Shown: positions 24,441-37,835 of the stretch, piece by piece | How positions within the stretch are numbered: position 1 is the first letter of the stretch | Layout of the letters: the number at the start of each line of letters is the position of its first letter | NCBI RefSeq assembly: GCF_000764305.2 | Contig: NW_025942333.1 | Location: forward strand, 1-64,000 | DNA: 64,000 nt | Direction: 5' to 3' | Origin: Hyalella azteca | Lineage: Eukaryota; Arthropoda; Malacostraca; Amphipoda; Hyalellidae | Made by a program: the position numbers and the translations under genes | Notes under the pieces: generated by a model | The model's database searches: none | What the model saw: the letters and a program-made list of their open reading frames with translations, nothing else | What the model was told of the DNA's origin: nothing

Positions 24441-27400
24441 CCCCGTTTTACCATTGAACGCCGTTACAGTTTTTTACAGCTCTTATCTAACCTGGGAATC
24501 TTTTTCAACTGTTAACCACCAAATGTCTGGCTAACTCATGTCATCGTGAATGTCTTGTTCAATTGTCATTCAGCAAGCGTCTCGCTAGCTGGCTTGTGAA
24601 AAATGTTCCTATATACAAACGCCAAGAAAGAACGCTCGCTGGCCAAAGCACCACTGCACGCGGTAAATTTTCAGCCTGTGAGGCTAACTTTAAGGAAATA
24701 TCTTCCGAGTTTGGTAAAGAACTTTTATTTTCTCCCTTAAACGCGCCGCGGAGATTGACTGCCCATGGCGACGACATGCATCAAGCAACTCTAATGTTGT
24801 CGATTGACTTTATATGGTTATGAGGCACAATGGACATTCATTTCGAGTGCAATTTCGTTCTAGTAAGCAGCGCTCCTATAGGCTATATGTGAAGAGATCG
24901 TTTCTGGTTACAAGCCAACCTTCACTTTGTCACTAATCAAGAATTGGGATTTTCTTTTTTGATGTTGAAACAAACCCTGATATATGCACACGAGACTCAC
25001 GAGGTCAAGAAGATCACAAAATTTTTAAACCTGATAAACAATTACAAGTCTGAAAAGAAACATAAACGATGACAATGGACGAACCATGTAAAGATCGCAT
25101 GTCGGTTACACGACGGAGGTTTTACAGCCGCAGGAGGAGGCGGCAGCTGCTGCGGGAGGCGCTATCACCTCCGCCGCAGCTGCCCTGCCTGCACCGCTGG
25201 TCAGAGCTCAATTAACATGAGTTTGTTATACTTACATTTAAATACATCAATCTCTTAGAGATACAAGTAAGTAGCATTGGTGAGTAAACGCAAATGAGAT
25301 AAGTTAAAGAGCTGAGTAGATCGCTTTTTTATGAAATAGGAGTGATGAAAGGTTATAGTACGTACTAGAGGCAGCATACATGTACTCGCCTAAAAGTACA
25401 ATTTAAGGCTTGATGTGCACAGGCTTTTATGTGTCCATGCGCCGCGGCTCTTGAGGGACAAAAAATTCAAAGAACCTTTTCTTCGTGCATTTTTTTCAAT
25501 GGAAAGTCAAAAGAGATATCCTGTTCATTCTTGACTTGAGGTGCGAAACTCCTAATTTCCGCGTTAGGTGACACTTAGGTAAATGAAACACTCCTTTTGG
25601 TGCTGCATTTGGTAAATGGCACAATTTGAACTAAAGCCTGTTCTTGATATGCGGAAAGGCATTTTCATTACATGGCGAAGGCAATTGACGGATCAATTGA
25701 CTACGGAAAATAATTCAAATTAATTAAAAATTTTGTGATAATTCAAATGGTTTTATGATTTTTAGCAAAATTATAAACCGCTCATCATATACGACGTTCA
25801 CCCTAATAATTACATTTTTTACCTTCAATTACCACAACTTTACTGACCCTGACTTGCAGCGAGGAACAAGAGGTTCGCACCACCAAGAAGGTGTCATGGA
25901 AAGAAGCATGACGAGCTTCATACAATGACTGGTCACATCGCAGGGGGAAGAGGCGAGCGCCTCTGACAAGTGGCAGCCGAATAAGCCTGTAATTGCAGAG
26001 CAGCGACATCTGCTGAGAGCTTCATGACAATGTTTAGCGCGCCAAAACATAGCATAATGACGCGCGACGGCTCCTCACACCTTACTCGTCTCACGTACAT
26101 ACCGTAGCGCTCTCTGTTGATGCGCTTCGGAGTAGTAAATATTTTTTAGTTTATTAGAAATCGTGTAGAGCTAGACGCTATATATAAATGTGTACTAAGA
26201 TAAATCAATCTACAATGTTTACTCATATTATAAGTAAATGCTTTTAGTCAATGTGAAAAAATTACATAATTTTCCTCATTGATTGCAGTTTCCAGAATGA
26301 TACATGAATTGTATAAAGACGAATTTCTGAAAGACGGATTTCATCCAGAATTTTTACGAATTCATTCAATGAAATTATTCCAATAAAGCTCTCCGCGAGG
26401 TTAGTTTCATTATCCGAACTGACTGGAACATATAAATGAAAGTTCGATGTGGAAATGGCTGTAAAATGACGATCACCTTGCCGCGGAGACAATGGATAAA
26501 CAGAAGTTGTTCGTTCTCAAATCGTTCAATGAGAACGAGAACGCTCATGCAAGAGATTGGTTGCCATAAGTTGCATTCACAAGAGGATTAGGGAAGTGAA
26601 CTGTAAGTTTCTCCAGTTGTGATCGCTCGTGATGAGGATCAAATGTGCTCGGAACAATGGTTGTCATTAGGACGACTCCGCGCAAGATCGGCTTCGGTGG
26701 AGTGGGTCAAAGTTTTTCTTGGGTTGATGAGACTTCCTTTACGGCAGAGCTTAAAAGGACCAGCGATGACAAATTCTCAGATATTTCACGCAACCTTCCT
26801 ATTATGCTTTGCATTTTTTCGTTGCATCGCCTCATTTATTCAAGCTTACCGATGATGATGATGTATACGTTTTTTTTAATTATTGTATTTTTCTTTTTCT
26901 AAGTTTTCATATTACATTTATATATTATATTGAAACAACGCAACACTCACACATCACAGGACAGGAAAAATTCTCGCTATTTCTACATCACTCCCATCCA
27001 AAGGACGAGAGCAGTAATGACTGTAGTGGCATTGTCGCCACAATGGGCACGCTTTTAAGAGCGTCTTATGCCTTTGTTCTAACAATGACTATTGTCATGG
27101 CGGCATGGGTTGAGGAGCGTGAACGACGCAGGCGCAATTAGCTTGTGTTTGTTTAACAACGCGACTTAGCCGCCTCGTCTCGATAATAAAACTTACTCAT
27201 GAAAATAATCCGCAATATAGACTATATATTTGATGATGGAACAGCCCTAATGCACAGCTAGCGGCAGCAGATGAGAAGTGAATTTATTTTAAATGGAGGC
27301 AGCGATATGATCAGACCTGGAACACACTGTCAGATTGTCTGGAGCTGCTATTCGTCAGTTGGCCAACCGTGATGAGGTAGAATAAAAAGCATTGACATGG

Positions 27401-27507
27401 AGTTACCTAGAAATTGGTAACGTAGTAGATCTTCAAGAAAGAGAGATATATGGCCGTCCATTGCTGCAGCGATCCAAAGGATATTAAGAGTCTACCAACA
27501 TGATTTT
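24441..27507. other. Intergenic; GC-rich hairpin-prone patch near 25110-25200
   Basis: No genes are seen. At 25130-25185 a GGCGGCAGCTGCTGCGGGAG block is followed by a near-complementary CACCTCCGCCGCAGCTGCC block, which could form a stem. The rest is ordinary AT-rich DNA. Confidence 0.45.
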
Positions 27508-27998
27508 GCAGTCTGCCGCGCACGATATTAGTCTGCCATACAAGATACTGCTGTCTGTCACGCACGATATTGCTGTCTGCCATACAAGATACTGCTGTCT
27601 GTCACGCACGATATTGTAGTCTGTCACGCACGATATTGCTGTCTGTCATGCACGATATTGCAGTCTGCCACGCACGATATTGCTGTCTGCCATACAAGAT
27701 ATTGCTGTCTGTCACGCACGATATTGTAGTCTGCCACGCACGATATTGAATATTGCTGTCTGCCACGCACGATATTGCTGTCTGCCATGCACAATATTGC
27801 TGTCTGCCACGCACGATATTATGCAGTCTGCCACGCACGACAGACTGGGTCTGCCACGCACGATTATATACCCAGTCTGTCACGCTCGATATTGCAGTCT
27901 GCCACGCTCGATATTGCAGTCTGCCACTCACGACATTGCTGTCTGCCACTCACGATATTGCAGTCTGTCACGCGCGATATTGCTGTTTGCCACGATAT
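27508..27998 (+). repeat. Minisatellite, 22-bp unit, about 22 copies
   Basis: The unit reads CTGTCTGCCACGCACGATAT plus TG, with variants CATACAAGATACTG and CACTCACGAC. Most copies are exactly 22 bases, and a few carry small insertions (for example near 27750 and 27835). The long open frames on both strands here arise from the repeat. Confidence 0.95.
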
Positions 27999-28415
27999 GA
28001 TAACCAACCCGACGAGTGCCGTCCCAAATCACAATTGCGTGACGCTTGCAGCGTTAGAAAATTCGTGAACTTTTCTATTAAAATCATAAGGCTTCCATGG
28101 GCGCGAATGAATTCATTAAGTGCAGTAGATTTATTGTGCTTAACTTCCTGTCCTCGCAAAACTCTAAGTTTAGCTGAGGTTAACCTAGCTTCGGTTGTCG
28201 AGGCTTCGACCCACACAAGCGATGTGGTTTTCGGCTCTGCTTTTGGAAGATTAAATGTCGTCAGGATGCGTGAGCTGAAAGTATATGCGGCTGGAAGTGA
28301 GATTACTTCTTTGGGAACATCCGTTGCGGTCTCTGCTTGCGGTGCACCCAAAATTGTTCAAAGCTATCGTCAAGGAAACCCGATGATGCTGGGAAAACTC
28401 GACACACAGCGGTAA
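27999..28415. other. Region open on both strands next to the 22-bp array, no gene called
   Basis: After the array the + frame stays open to 28415 (about 139 codons of non-repeat sequence ending GKLDTQR), and the minus frame is open from 28351 into the array. Neither peptide is one I recognise, and no splice-supported exon borders are clear. It may be chance or a decayed element. Confidence 0.3.
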
Positions 28416-28443
28416 ACGATCGATAATTATACGTTTGAGCCCA

Positions 28444-28617
28444 AACGAACGTTTCCATTAATTGGTCCAGAGAACGAACGTTTCCATTAATTGGTCCAGA
28501 GAACGAACGTTTCCATTAATTGGTCCAGAGAACGAACGTTTACATTAATTGGTCCAGAGAACGAACGTTTCCATTAATTGGTCCAGAGAACGAACGTTTC
28601 CATTAATTTGTCCAGAG
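28444..28617 (+). repeat. Minisatellite, 29-bp unit, six copies
   Basis: Copies start at 28444, 28473, 28502, 28531, 28560 and 28589, exactly 29 bases apart. The unit begins AACGAACGTTTCCATTAATT and ends GGTCCAGAG. The copies are almost identical, which suggests recent expansion. Confidence 0.97.
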
Positions 28618-30430
28618 CTCAGAATGGCTAGCAAATTTAAGAGTTTAGATCTGTGATTTTAAAATGAAATTTCAAGTGCACTTTTTTGCACATCACTTGT
28701 ACATATTACGTGGCGGTTGAAATAAGTGCAATATCTTATCTATAATTAACGTATAGGAATCGCACATAGGAATTCTATCTGCCATCGTAATCTTCAGCGC
28801 GGTACAAAATTTTGAATAATAATTGCGAACCGATTTATTTTCTTTATAACGCGATAGCATTATTATATTGAAATGCAAATTATAGTAACAATTAATGGTA
28901 TAGTTATTGTAATTGCATCTTGAACATTAATATTTTGCTCCCGACAGGCTTGCAAATAAATGTTTCGCGTAAATGAAACGATAAATTGTCTCAAAATATA
29001 TTATGTTAACGCATACTACGATATTTTTATAGCATTTCGACAAGGTCAAATGATGACTTAATTGACACATCAATATATTAGGATGATTTAAAATCATTTT
29101 AACGTTCCATGGTTAGCTTTTCGACTCAGCCGCACATAGCGGCGACTCGGATAATAGCTGATAAGAAAAATCGACTGCATTTGATCTATTAAAAAAAGAA
29201 ATGATTCATCAAAAAATCAGCGAATTCATCCTCGTTCGAAGACATCCTCAGTTTGCATTTTTCGTCGCCATGGGAGAGCATTACACGATGAACAANATAC
29301 ACATCTTTTCAACGATGTGACCGGTAATTTACGTGTTGCTTAGGCTATAAGGAGCTTTTTATACTGTTAATTACCTCCTGGAGTGTCTTCTTTATTGTCA
29401 CTAATTATGTTTCGCGGCAGGGCAGAGCGAAGCGACATGCGTAACATCAAGGGTCATATATCTTAGCCCTCCACGTGCCGCAGGTTAACTTGTGATTTAA
29501 CATCGACTAATTCAAGAACATTTGACGATTTGCTGCTAGACTTGTCATATTTTGAAATCTTTGTAGAACAAACGAGTTATCAAAGGTTTTGATGTCGTCA
29601 GGGAGATGTAGAGAGCTAGCAAACGGGAGCGCGAGAGCAGAGAGTTGGTGCATATATATGGTTACGTAGGTAGGCAGTCGCAACTCGAAATGACACCGAG
29701 ACTCTTACCTGTCAAGGGGGTTACGCTCCTCCCTTGCAGCAGTGACATCAGCGAGCTGCTTGTGAACATCACACGCTTACCTGTACGCAGCCCCACCCTG
29801 TCTCACGTACTCGTGTGGGACTTGCCCTCACTGAGACCCGCCTGTCTCACCTGGCCCAACCCGGCCATTGGTGGCGGCGGACTTTGGCCCCGCCTCGGCC
29901 CATGTACGTGAGTGGGTCGGCCTGACTCGTCTAATAGTTACGATTGAATGTTTGTCGTGTGCACATCTGTAACACAACCCATGAATGAACCTTTAGTCCG
30001 CACGATTGCCCATACTTTTAAAAAGAGTTAAATTAATGAAAACTTTTATTTATATCCATTTTAAATCGGGATATTAAGTGAAGTTAATCATGCTGGTAGT
30101 TCTTGACATAAAGCTTTTGTTTTGAAAATTTTTTTACGTGCCGTTTGATTTCAATTTGATCGTCTGATTCAATCGCTCATACTGAAAAAAAAAAAAATCT
30201 TACCAGAAACGGCTTTAGGAGGCGATAATTTTGCACAGAAAATTTATCAGGGTATGATGTGACTTAGAAATTATTCTGATGCAAATTTTGTTGTGCGCTA
30301 ACAGTTCAAGAAGCACAAGTTTCTGATGGGGCTCTTCGAGGGCGCTTCGTCTCCTCAGGACATGTTCTGGGTGAGGGAAACCTTCGTCTTGTTCCGAGGG
30401 CAATGCAATGTGCCCCTTTTATATAGAGAT
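28618..30430. other. Intergenic with N at 29296 and a partial adapter-like word
   Basis: No gene is recognised. The N at 29296 is directly followed by ATACACATCT, the last ten bases of the Tn5 mosaic end seen in full at 3070, so this is probably a second imperfectly cleaned join. The open frame at 29645-29911 is Pro/Leu-rich and unrecognised. Confidence 0.5.
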
Positions 30431-30652
30431 CTTCAATGCTCAAAATTTGTTGTCAAAAACTTGATTATTTATATTAGAACTTGTTTTCCATGCTCAATTT
30501 TTGTTGTCGAAAACCTGATTATTTATTTTAGAACTTGTTTTCAATGCTCAATTTTTGTTGTCAAAAACCTAATTATTTATTTTAGAATTTGTTTTCAATG
30601 CTCAATTTTTGTTGTCAAAAACCTGATTATTTACTTTAGAACTTGTTATTGA
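30431..30652 (+). repeat. Tandem repeat, 54-bp unit, four copies
   Basis: ATGCTCAA words start at 30436, 30490, 30544 and 30598, exactly 54 bases apart, each followed by TTTGTTGTCAAAAAC and GATTATTTA. The unit is a multiple of three, so a frame (30326-30652) stays open through it. The encoded repeat SIFVVKNLIIYFR is not evidence of a gene. Confidence 0.95.
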
Positions 30653-30911
30653 TTAACAACCATGCTCGTAAGTAACTACAAAAGAATTACTATTTATAAT
30701 GAAACACAATTATTTTATTTCGCATGCGAGTCTGGTATATTGAAGCGCGAAAATAGACGAAATTTTTAGGCACAATTAAAAGAAATATAATGAAGCATTT
30801 TTTCAGACCATTTTTTCTTTGTAAAGTGATTAGTATATAGAAATAGCTCTCGACCTGCATCTGATCAAGAGGGTTGGGAAGATCATAATTTATTACAGAA
30901 CTTGTACAAAG
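30653..30911. other. Spacer between arrays, nothing seen
   Basis: Short AT-rich stretch between two arrays, with no recognisable feature. Confidence 0.4.
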
Positions 30912-31186
30912 ATCAAATTAATCATCATCAAATTACTAAATCTATATACACAGTAACCTTCTTCAAATTGATATATATATATGCGCATTTACCATCAAAT
31001 TTATAAATCATACACGTAACCCTGCATCTTCAAATTGATAAATTCACACATTAATTATGGACAAATTACTAAATCTACATATTAATCATCATCAAATTGA
31101 TAAATCAGCACATTAATCAGCGTTAAATTAATAAATGTTCACGTTAATCGTCGTCAAATTAATAAATCTGCACATTAATCGTCGAA
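30912..31186 (+). repeat. Degenerate AT-rich tandem repeat, about 31-bp unit
   Basis: Words like ATCATCATCAAATTGATAAA and TCTGCACATTAATCGTCGTC recur about every 31 bases. Divergence between copies is high on the left and lower toward 31080-31186. Confidence 0.75.
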
Positions 31187-31251
31187 AATGATCACGTTCG
31201 CTGTATCGCAAATTTATCATGACATTTTATATTCACATGGATTCTATTTCA

Positions 31252-31520
31252 ATTCATTTTAATTACTGATCGAACAGTGTAATCGTATTCATTTTAATTA
31301 CTGATCGAACAGTGCAATCGTTTTCATTTTAATTACTGATCGAACAGTGTAATCGTATTCATTTTAATTACTGATCGAACAGTGTAATCGTATTCATTTT
31401 AATTACTGATCAAACCGTGAAACCGTATTAATTTTAATTACTGATCAAACAGTACGTGTAACCGTATTTCATTGAATTACTGATCAAACAGTGTAACCGT
31501 ATTCTTTTGAATTACTGATT
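31252..31520 (+). repeat. Minisatellite, 35-bp unit, about 8 copies
   Basis: ATTACTGATC starts at 31262, 31297, 31332, 31367, 31402 and 31437 (35 bases apart), then slightly expanded copies follow to about 31520. Each is followed by GAACAGTGTAATCGTATTC or a variant. Divergence rises toward the right end. Confidence 0.95.
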
Positions 31521-33660
31521 AAAATAACATGCCACGCATTTTATATATCTAATAACATGTCTCAAATTTAACGAAAATTCTTTGATTTATACTTAATTTC
31601 TTATAAAATTTTTTTACAATTTTTAACGACCACCAGAGGCGTGCATGAATAATGAATATTCGAATAAACAAATTGTTATCTTAAGTAAAATAATTTATTA
31701 TTATTGAAATTAGATATGAGTAGATATTATACATTCTTAAATATGGTAAATTATTATTCTATTCTAGAGCTGTCGGATTGAAATAATTAATTCTACTTTC
31801 GGTACAACAATTTACTGAACGCTATTTAATAAATAGAAAGTTTTGAGCATCAGTATTGAAAAAAATCCAATATTCATTTAATATGAAGCTCGTTAAAATA
31901 TATTATAAACTAATGAATTTTAAAATCTAAATATTATTTTTATTCGAATTTAGTGAAGCCTGCATGTGATCTGCTGCTGCACACAAACGCAAACAAAATA
32001 TGAAGAAGTTCTTCCCTCAGATTTCGGAATTTTATTAAATTTCATTAATTTTAAAATAAATAACAATGAATTGCAAAGAAGTTCTAAAATTATTTCACTT
32101 CACTTAAGATATTTGAATGAATTTGAGGTGATAAACTCTTTTGGATAAAGTAAATGGCGTCGGCAAGATAGATAACAAACCAGTTATCTGTTACTGATGA
32201 AATAAAATTTAAATTTAAGTGTCCGCCGGTCTATTATATTAGTTTCAATATCAACCTGCGCATCAGCAAATCGTATTCGGTCATTTTAAACAAAATAAAA
32301 ATGCCGGGAAGATGTTAATTTATTAATTAATTAATTAGTTTATTTATTTATTACATTATTCCAACCATAATCCTAATATATTCAAACTGAATGCAAACCA
32401 TCAGGTATTTTCTGGTTATTCTTATACAAATGCTACACTTTTGACATGCTATATAATGTGGAAAACGACGTACGATTGAAATTTAAATCAAGCTTCATTT
32501 TTCATTAACCGTATTTGTGAAATGTCCAGGATGATTACATCATTTAACTCTCAAATGCACGGTGTATCATAAATGATTCAAACATAATTTTTCCAATTTT
32601 CGCCTATAAATGCTTAGGTAATTAGGCTATACCTCCCTGCAGCACTCTTTGTGTTAAGCACGACATATACCAAGTCAAACATGAACAAAACATGTTATAT
32701 CGGCGTAGCGCAGTAATACGTCTCTACATTAAATAAGAACATTAATTCAAGGGTTAAGTACATAAAATTTATTTGCACGTAAAAAGAATTTATCTTGCAA
32801 TTTGTTCTCCCGTCTCTTGCAATTTATTGTCTCATTTCTTGCAATTTTCCTGTAAAAGAAATTGACAAAAAAAAATACAAGTAAAAGAAATATGATAACA
32901 TAAACGATTTATTTAAACATAACACGATTTATATAACATAACACGATAACACAAACGATTTATTTAAACGATTTATTGTTTAATAGCAAGATATAATACA
33001 CACATGGATCTGAGAGGTTTTTACAATAACAACGGTCAAGATAAAACTGAGATAATCTTAACAACAATCAAGACAATACTGACAACGAACAAAAATATTG
33101 TTTATACAGCTGTTATCCAGCGTGTTTGCTACAGAGCTTGCTACAGCAAAGTAAAGCAAGAAGCAAATATTATTTCAACTGAGATTTGCAATAAATAATT
33201 ACGTGGCTTTAGAAGGCTTATAAAAATCATCCCTGAATTAACGTGATAATTTTTCTAGTGTTTTAAAGCATTATACAGCACAACAGCCGCATCGTCATCG
33301 GCGTCTTTCAATAGAACTCATATTCTACTACCAAATATTCATATTTTAAACGAATAATTTCGGCAAAGAAATGCTCAATTAAAAGTTTTAAATTTATGCG
33401 AGTATTTCATAATAAATCGATGTGAACAGTGGCAATAAATAGTCCAAATTTCAATATCTTCAAAGCATTTAGTAACGATGAGTAGAAACTCGACAATGTT
33501 CGAAAAACAATTTCGTTTTAATAGCCTTGACCACATTAGTTGCGCTCTTGCATGTTGCTGAGCTCCGAGGCAATCAATTGCCTTCGCGAAAATTGAAGTC
33601 AAATTTGAACTGAAGAACAACTTATAAAGCCTTCGGAGGCCTTATTAAATGAAATAGAGT
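31521..33660. other. AT-rich spacer, nothing coding
   Basis: Very AT-rich sequence with a TTAATTAA/TTTATTTA simple-repeat patch at about 32318-32352 and short repeated CGATTTAT words at 32900-32990. No exons are recognised. Confidence 0.5.
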
Positions 33661-33663
33661 AAC

Positions 33664-34075
33664 ATGCTTTACCACAATCAGGAATACAATCACCATTTAG
33701 ATTACCTTCATAGCAAAATCAGAACCAGCACCAGCGCATATATAGGTTACCTTCTTCGCCAAGATAAGGATCATCACTATCACTTGAATTACCTTTATCA
33801 CCACAATTATTACTATCACCACTACTTATATTACCTCCGTCACCACAGCCATCACCATCTTCCCAATTATGTACTTTGATTTCATCACCACGACAACGTA
33901 CATAATTTAACCTTCATCACCATAATTACGAACGTCACCACCACTTAAATTACCTTAACCACCATAATAAGGAGCGTCACCACTACTTATATTATTTTCA
34001 TTTACCATAATCGGGACCTTCACCACAATTTAAATTACCATCATCATCTCACTCAGCACCATCACCGAGACATTT
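33664..34075 (+). repeat. Imperfect TCACCAC/TTATATTACC simple-sequence field
   Basis: Words of the type TATCACCACTACTTATATTA and CTTCATCACCATAATTACG recur irregularly with about 24-base to 40-base spacing. It is a cryptic simple repeat rather than a clean array. The His/Tyr-rich open frame at 33664-33879 follows from it. Confidence 0.7.
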
Positions 34076-34194
34076 TATACAGCCCAAATCACGTACGCGT
34101 GTAACTCATGGTGCCTCAGAAATGGACACGTGAGAGCGTGCGGCACGGGAAACATAAAAGTTTTAATTACAGTGCCGAAAAAAACGATTCTTAT

Positions 34195-34870
34195 AAGCTT
34201 GTTAGAGTGAGACTGTGGCGACAGTTTATATCAAGCTGCATTTTAAAGTCTTTCATATATGTTTGCGCTAGAGTAAGACAGTGAATGTCTGAAATGGCAA
34301 TAGTTTATATCGAGTTTCATTTTACAGCTCTTCGTGCATACTTGCTATAGAGTAAGACTGTGCCTGTATATGAAGTGGCAATAGTTTATATCAAGCTTTT
34401 TTTTTACAGCGTTTCATATATTGTTGCAAGAGTGAGACTGTGCCTGTTTATGAAGTCGTAATTTTTTCATATCAATCTTTATTTTACAGTGATATATATA
34501 ATATGCTTGCTAGAGTAAGACTGTGCCTGTATGAAGTAGCAATATTTTTACCAAAGCTGCATTTTACAGTATTTCATATATGCTTGCTATAGAGTAAGAC
34601 TGTGAATGCCTGAAATGGCAATATTTTATATGAAGTCTCATGTTACAGTGTTTCATATATGCTTGCTAGAGTAAGACTGTGCTGGCCTGTATGAAGTGGC
34701 AATAGGTTATATAAAGCTTTTTTACAGTGTTTCATATATTCTCGCTAGAGTGAGACTTTGCCTGTCTGAATTGGCAATAGTTTATATCAAGTTTCATTTT
34801 ACAGCGCTTCGTGCATGCTTGCTAGAGTATATAAGACTGTGCCAGTCTGAAATGGCAATAGTTTATACCC
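34195..34870 (+). repeat. Tandem repeat, about 78-bp unit, about 9 copies
   Basis: Each unit contains TTGCTAGAGTAAGACTGTGC, then GAAGTGGCAATAGTTTATAT, then CATTTTACAGTGTTTCATAT. GAGTAAGACTGTG-like anchors recur about every 77-84 bases from about 34206 to about 34826, with moderate divergence and small indels. Confidence 0.93.
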
Positions 34871-37835
34871 GTTATCCACGCAGGCTAGAATTTCCTCCGA
34901 GCATGCGCTGTACAAAACTGAAACCTGCTTCACGATATCATTCGCAGTCCAGTGCGTTTAGTCAGTTAAATACATACTTCTTTTGATTAAATTTACGTGC
35001 GTATGATTAATTATCTGAGGTAAATACGCGACCATTTTCGCCCTGGAAGAATTCAGCCCACACACACATGCACGAATATATCGTGCATAGATTACATCTT
35101 CAAGTCATGCGTGAGTTATATGAAGTAAAAGACGAAAACGTTGGACATGCAAAGCCAAGGAAATTGTCTCTCCTGCAGCGCGTTAACTGTTCTGAGATAT
35201 GAGAACTGGGTTACATGCTACTAATTAGTTCAATTCGGCGGTTTAAATTCCTTGTGAACTTGCGATATAAGCAGACTAATGATATAACTACTAATTCGTA
35301 AATTATAGGGCTGCTCCAGTTAGACTTCTAAAGCATTTATTTATAAAAATGATAATCGTCTTCGTGGTAGAGTTCTTGCTTCCGCAGTACGGGATTATTA
35401 AAGGACTATTATACGAGGCCTGTAATCCAAACGTGATGATAAACTTAGCCGTACTCAAGTCTTTGCTTTGTCTCAGTTCGCAAGATCTTTTTGATATCCC
35501 AGGATAAACTACATGCATGAGAGAGATAACAATAATATTGTATGACCCCTTCCGGTATTTTCTTTATAACTTCAAAAATCTATATTGTTACGGAGGCTGA
35601 AATGATTATTACAATTCTTTTTTAGCGCTCAAAATGAATGTTTTACGCAATAATGTTTTAAATTTATAAGGGAATTGCGGCCAATATTCTTCTTCTATCC
35701 TCCATGCTATTTTGAACATTCATTTTTCCAGAAGTCATTTATTCTGATGAAATATTTTATCGCCTCTGAGAAAACTTTATCGTACCTTTGAAGATTGCAT
35801 CGTATAAAAATTGAGTGTAAACATGGCGAACACACCGGGGAACTGGAAGTGTGCAGGCAGATACTGCATGGGAAGTTCGGGGGCAATTCGCAGTATAAAA
35901 TATAAGTCGTGATAATAATATAAGTCGTTGAATTAATATATTAATTCAATATAATAATCATATTGAATAATTAATATATTAATTATAATTAATATATTAA
36001 TTAATTGAATTAATATATTAATTCAACCATGGTTGCGTCGGTATATAACGCGCGATAAGAGGACGAGTCTGGCAGTGGCCGCCATATGCATTGCGTGTCA
36101 AGATGGCGAGGGGTAACTCATATTTCTATCAATAATGAAATGAACAAATTTTTTCTCAATATTTCCAGGTTTATAAGTACATATTTCTCTATTGACAAAT
36201 GTTTTTTGCGTTATAGAATTGAGTGACAAATCACTATTGCGTTAAATTAATAAATCGAAACATTTAGTACTACCAGCTGCGCCTGCTGAATTGGAATCAG
36301 TAGTTTTTTATCAATATCCTTTATTATGGATGTCAAATTCTTGGAAAATAACTGCAAATCGACTAGAATTCAGATCGGCATGTACAAACTTGCTTTTTCG
36401 CACGACAAAACGTACCAAAACAGCAATACGCTGACGCTAAACTGTTAGGAGTTAAATACGTTCATACGCCGATTTCAAATAATAATACGCCCTTCGTTGA
36501 CGAACTGTTATGGACTCGCGACGAGGCGTAATGTGCTGTAAGCTTCCTATGTAAAGCCGTCACGGTCACATTCCTCCCTAACAACTTCCTCTGCTGCACA
36601 AACTCGATGCTTCGGCCTGAGGATTCGTCAGTCATTAATTATGGCAACTCGATCTCTTCTTGACAAATCCTTTCCTGCCGGGCATTTCTGTCCACCATCT
36701 ATACTAACAAATATTCAACCATTTGCAGTAACCGTTAGCGTGATCATGATGTGTAAACAAAATTAAATGTGTTTATATATACCTTGAATTCAACTATACA
36801 TGTATATCTGTCTCATATTTCCCTCTGGAAATGCTGACAAATTTGTTGTATTTCTGACCATTTTGCAGCATCGTCGGAAATTAAACCTTGAAATTAATTT
36901 TTTCATTTTCAGGTTCGTTCTTTTCGGTACTTTTAATTCGCTTTACATTGGCATTGCTGTGCCAAAAAACATGTATTCCTCTCATTTGACGTGTTATATG
37001 ATTGAGGCACTATATACACGAATTTAGGCGAAGGTATAACCGGCAGTCGATATTTTTTTATCAAACGAAATTTTGGGTTTTGCATAAATACGCAAACGCG
37101 TGATGCGAGATGCACGCCAATTCAAGTCAGTTCTGCTCGTCTAACGATCGTAAAAAAAAATTAGACTCGGGATTGCAGTTGCTTACGTTCTCGTAAATTG
37201 ACTGGCAAAATACAGTGGAATCACGAAGAAAGGAAAATGAATAGGAAAATGGACGATTATTGCTGTTAATTTCCTCGAATCAAATGTAGTCAAGCAATTT
37301 CGAAGACAATCGGTATCATAAAGTGACATATATGGCTCAGCGAACCTTTGATCTTTGATTCTCAAATATATCATCTATCTTTGTCAAGCAAGGCATCGAC
37401 GCAAGCTAAACAGAATTCAGAAGCTAGATGCGTAATTAGCATATTATTAACATGATCATAACTTAAATTGAGGTTCTAAGTTCTGGTCTGATTTGTTTAA
37501 CATAAGTTTACCTATGATCCTTATCTCAACGATGAACGATGTAAGTTTTAGTTCGATCCTAATTTCTAAATTTCTACAATGATGATAGGTTTTACTTTGA
37601 CCAAAACCTCTATACGTACGGTGGCCGTAAATTTAATTTTGATCCCAAATCATTCTCACTATCAGAAGTTCGATGATGAACGGAAATCGGCCTTCAGTCT
37701 TTTTCTGACCTGAATGTCCTTTTAATATATGATCGTGTTAATGAGTTGTCGGTGTCGCTGACACCTATAATAAGGTCTTGTATATAGGGAGTGTCAAACA
37801 TGGGACGTGTGCACTGCAAATCAGTAGAATATCAT
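34871..37835. other. Spacer with an AT palindrome cluster at 35928-36024
   Basis: TTAATATATTAATTCAA-type words in both orientations fill 35928-36024 and can fold into long hairpins. A TATATAA (36042-36048) about 55 bases before ATGGCGAGGG|GTAACT (36103) resembles a promoter and short first exon, but no downstream exon can be linked to it. The rest shows nothing. Confidence 0.45.

Noticed and set aside
27508..28617. Arrays resembling a CRISPR
   Set aside because: Units are contiguous, without unique spacers, and the DNA is eukaryotic; these are minisatellites.
36042..36113. TATATAA box with ATGGCGAGGG|GTAACT as promoter and first exon
   Set aside because: It is a single short candidate next to AT palindromes, with no linkable downstream exon.
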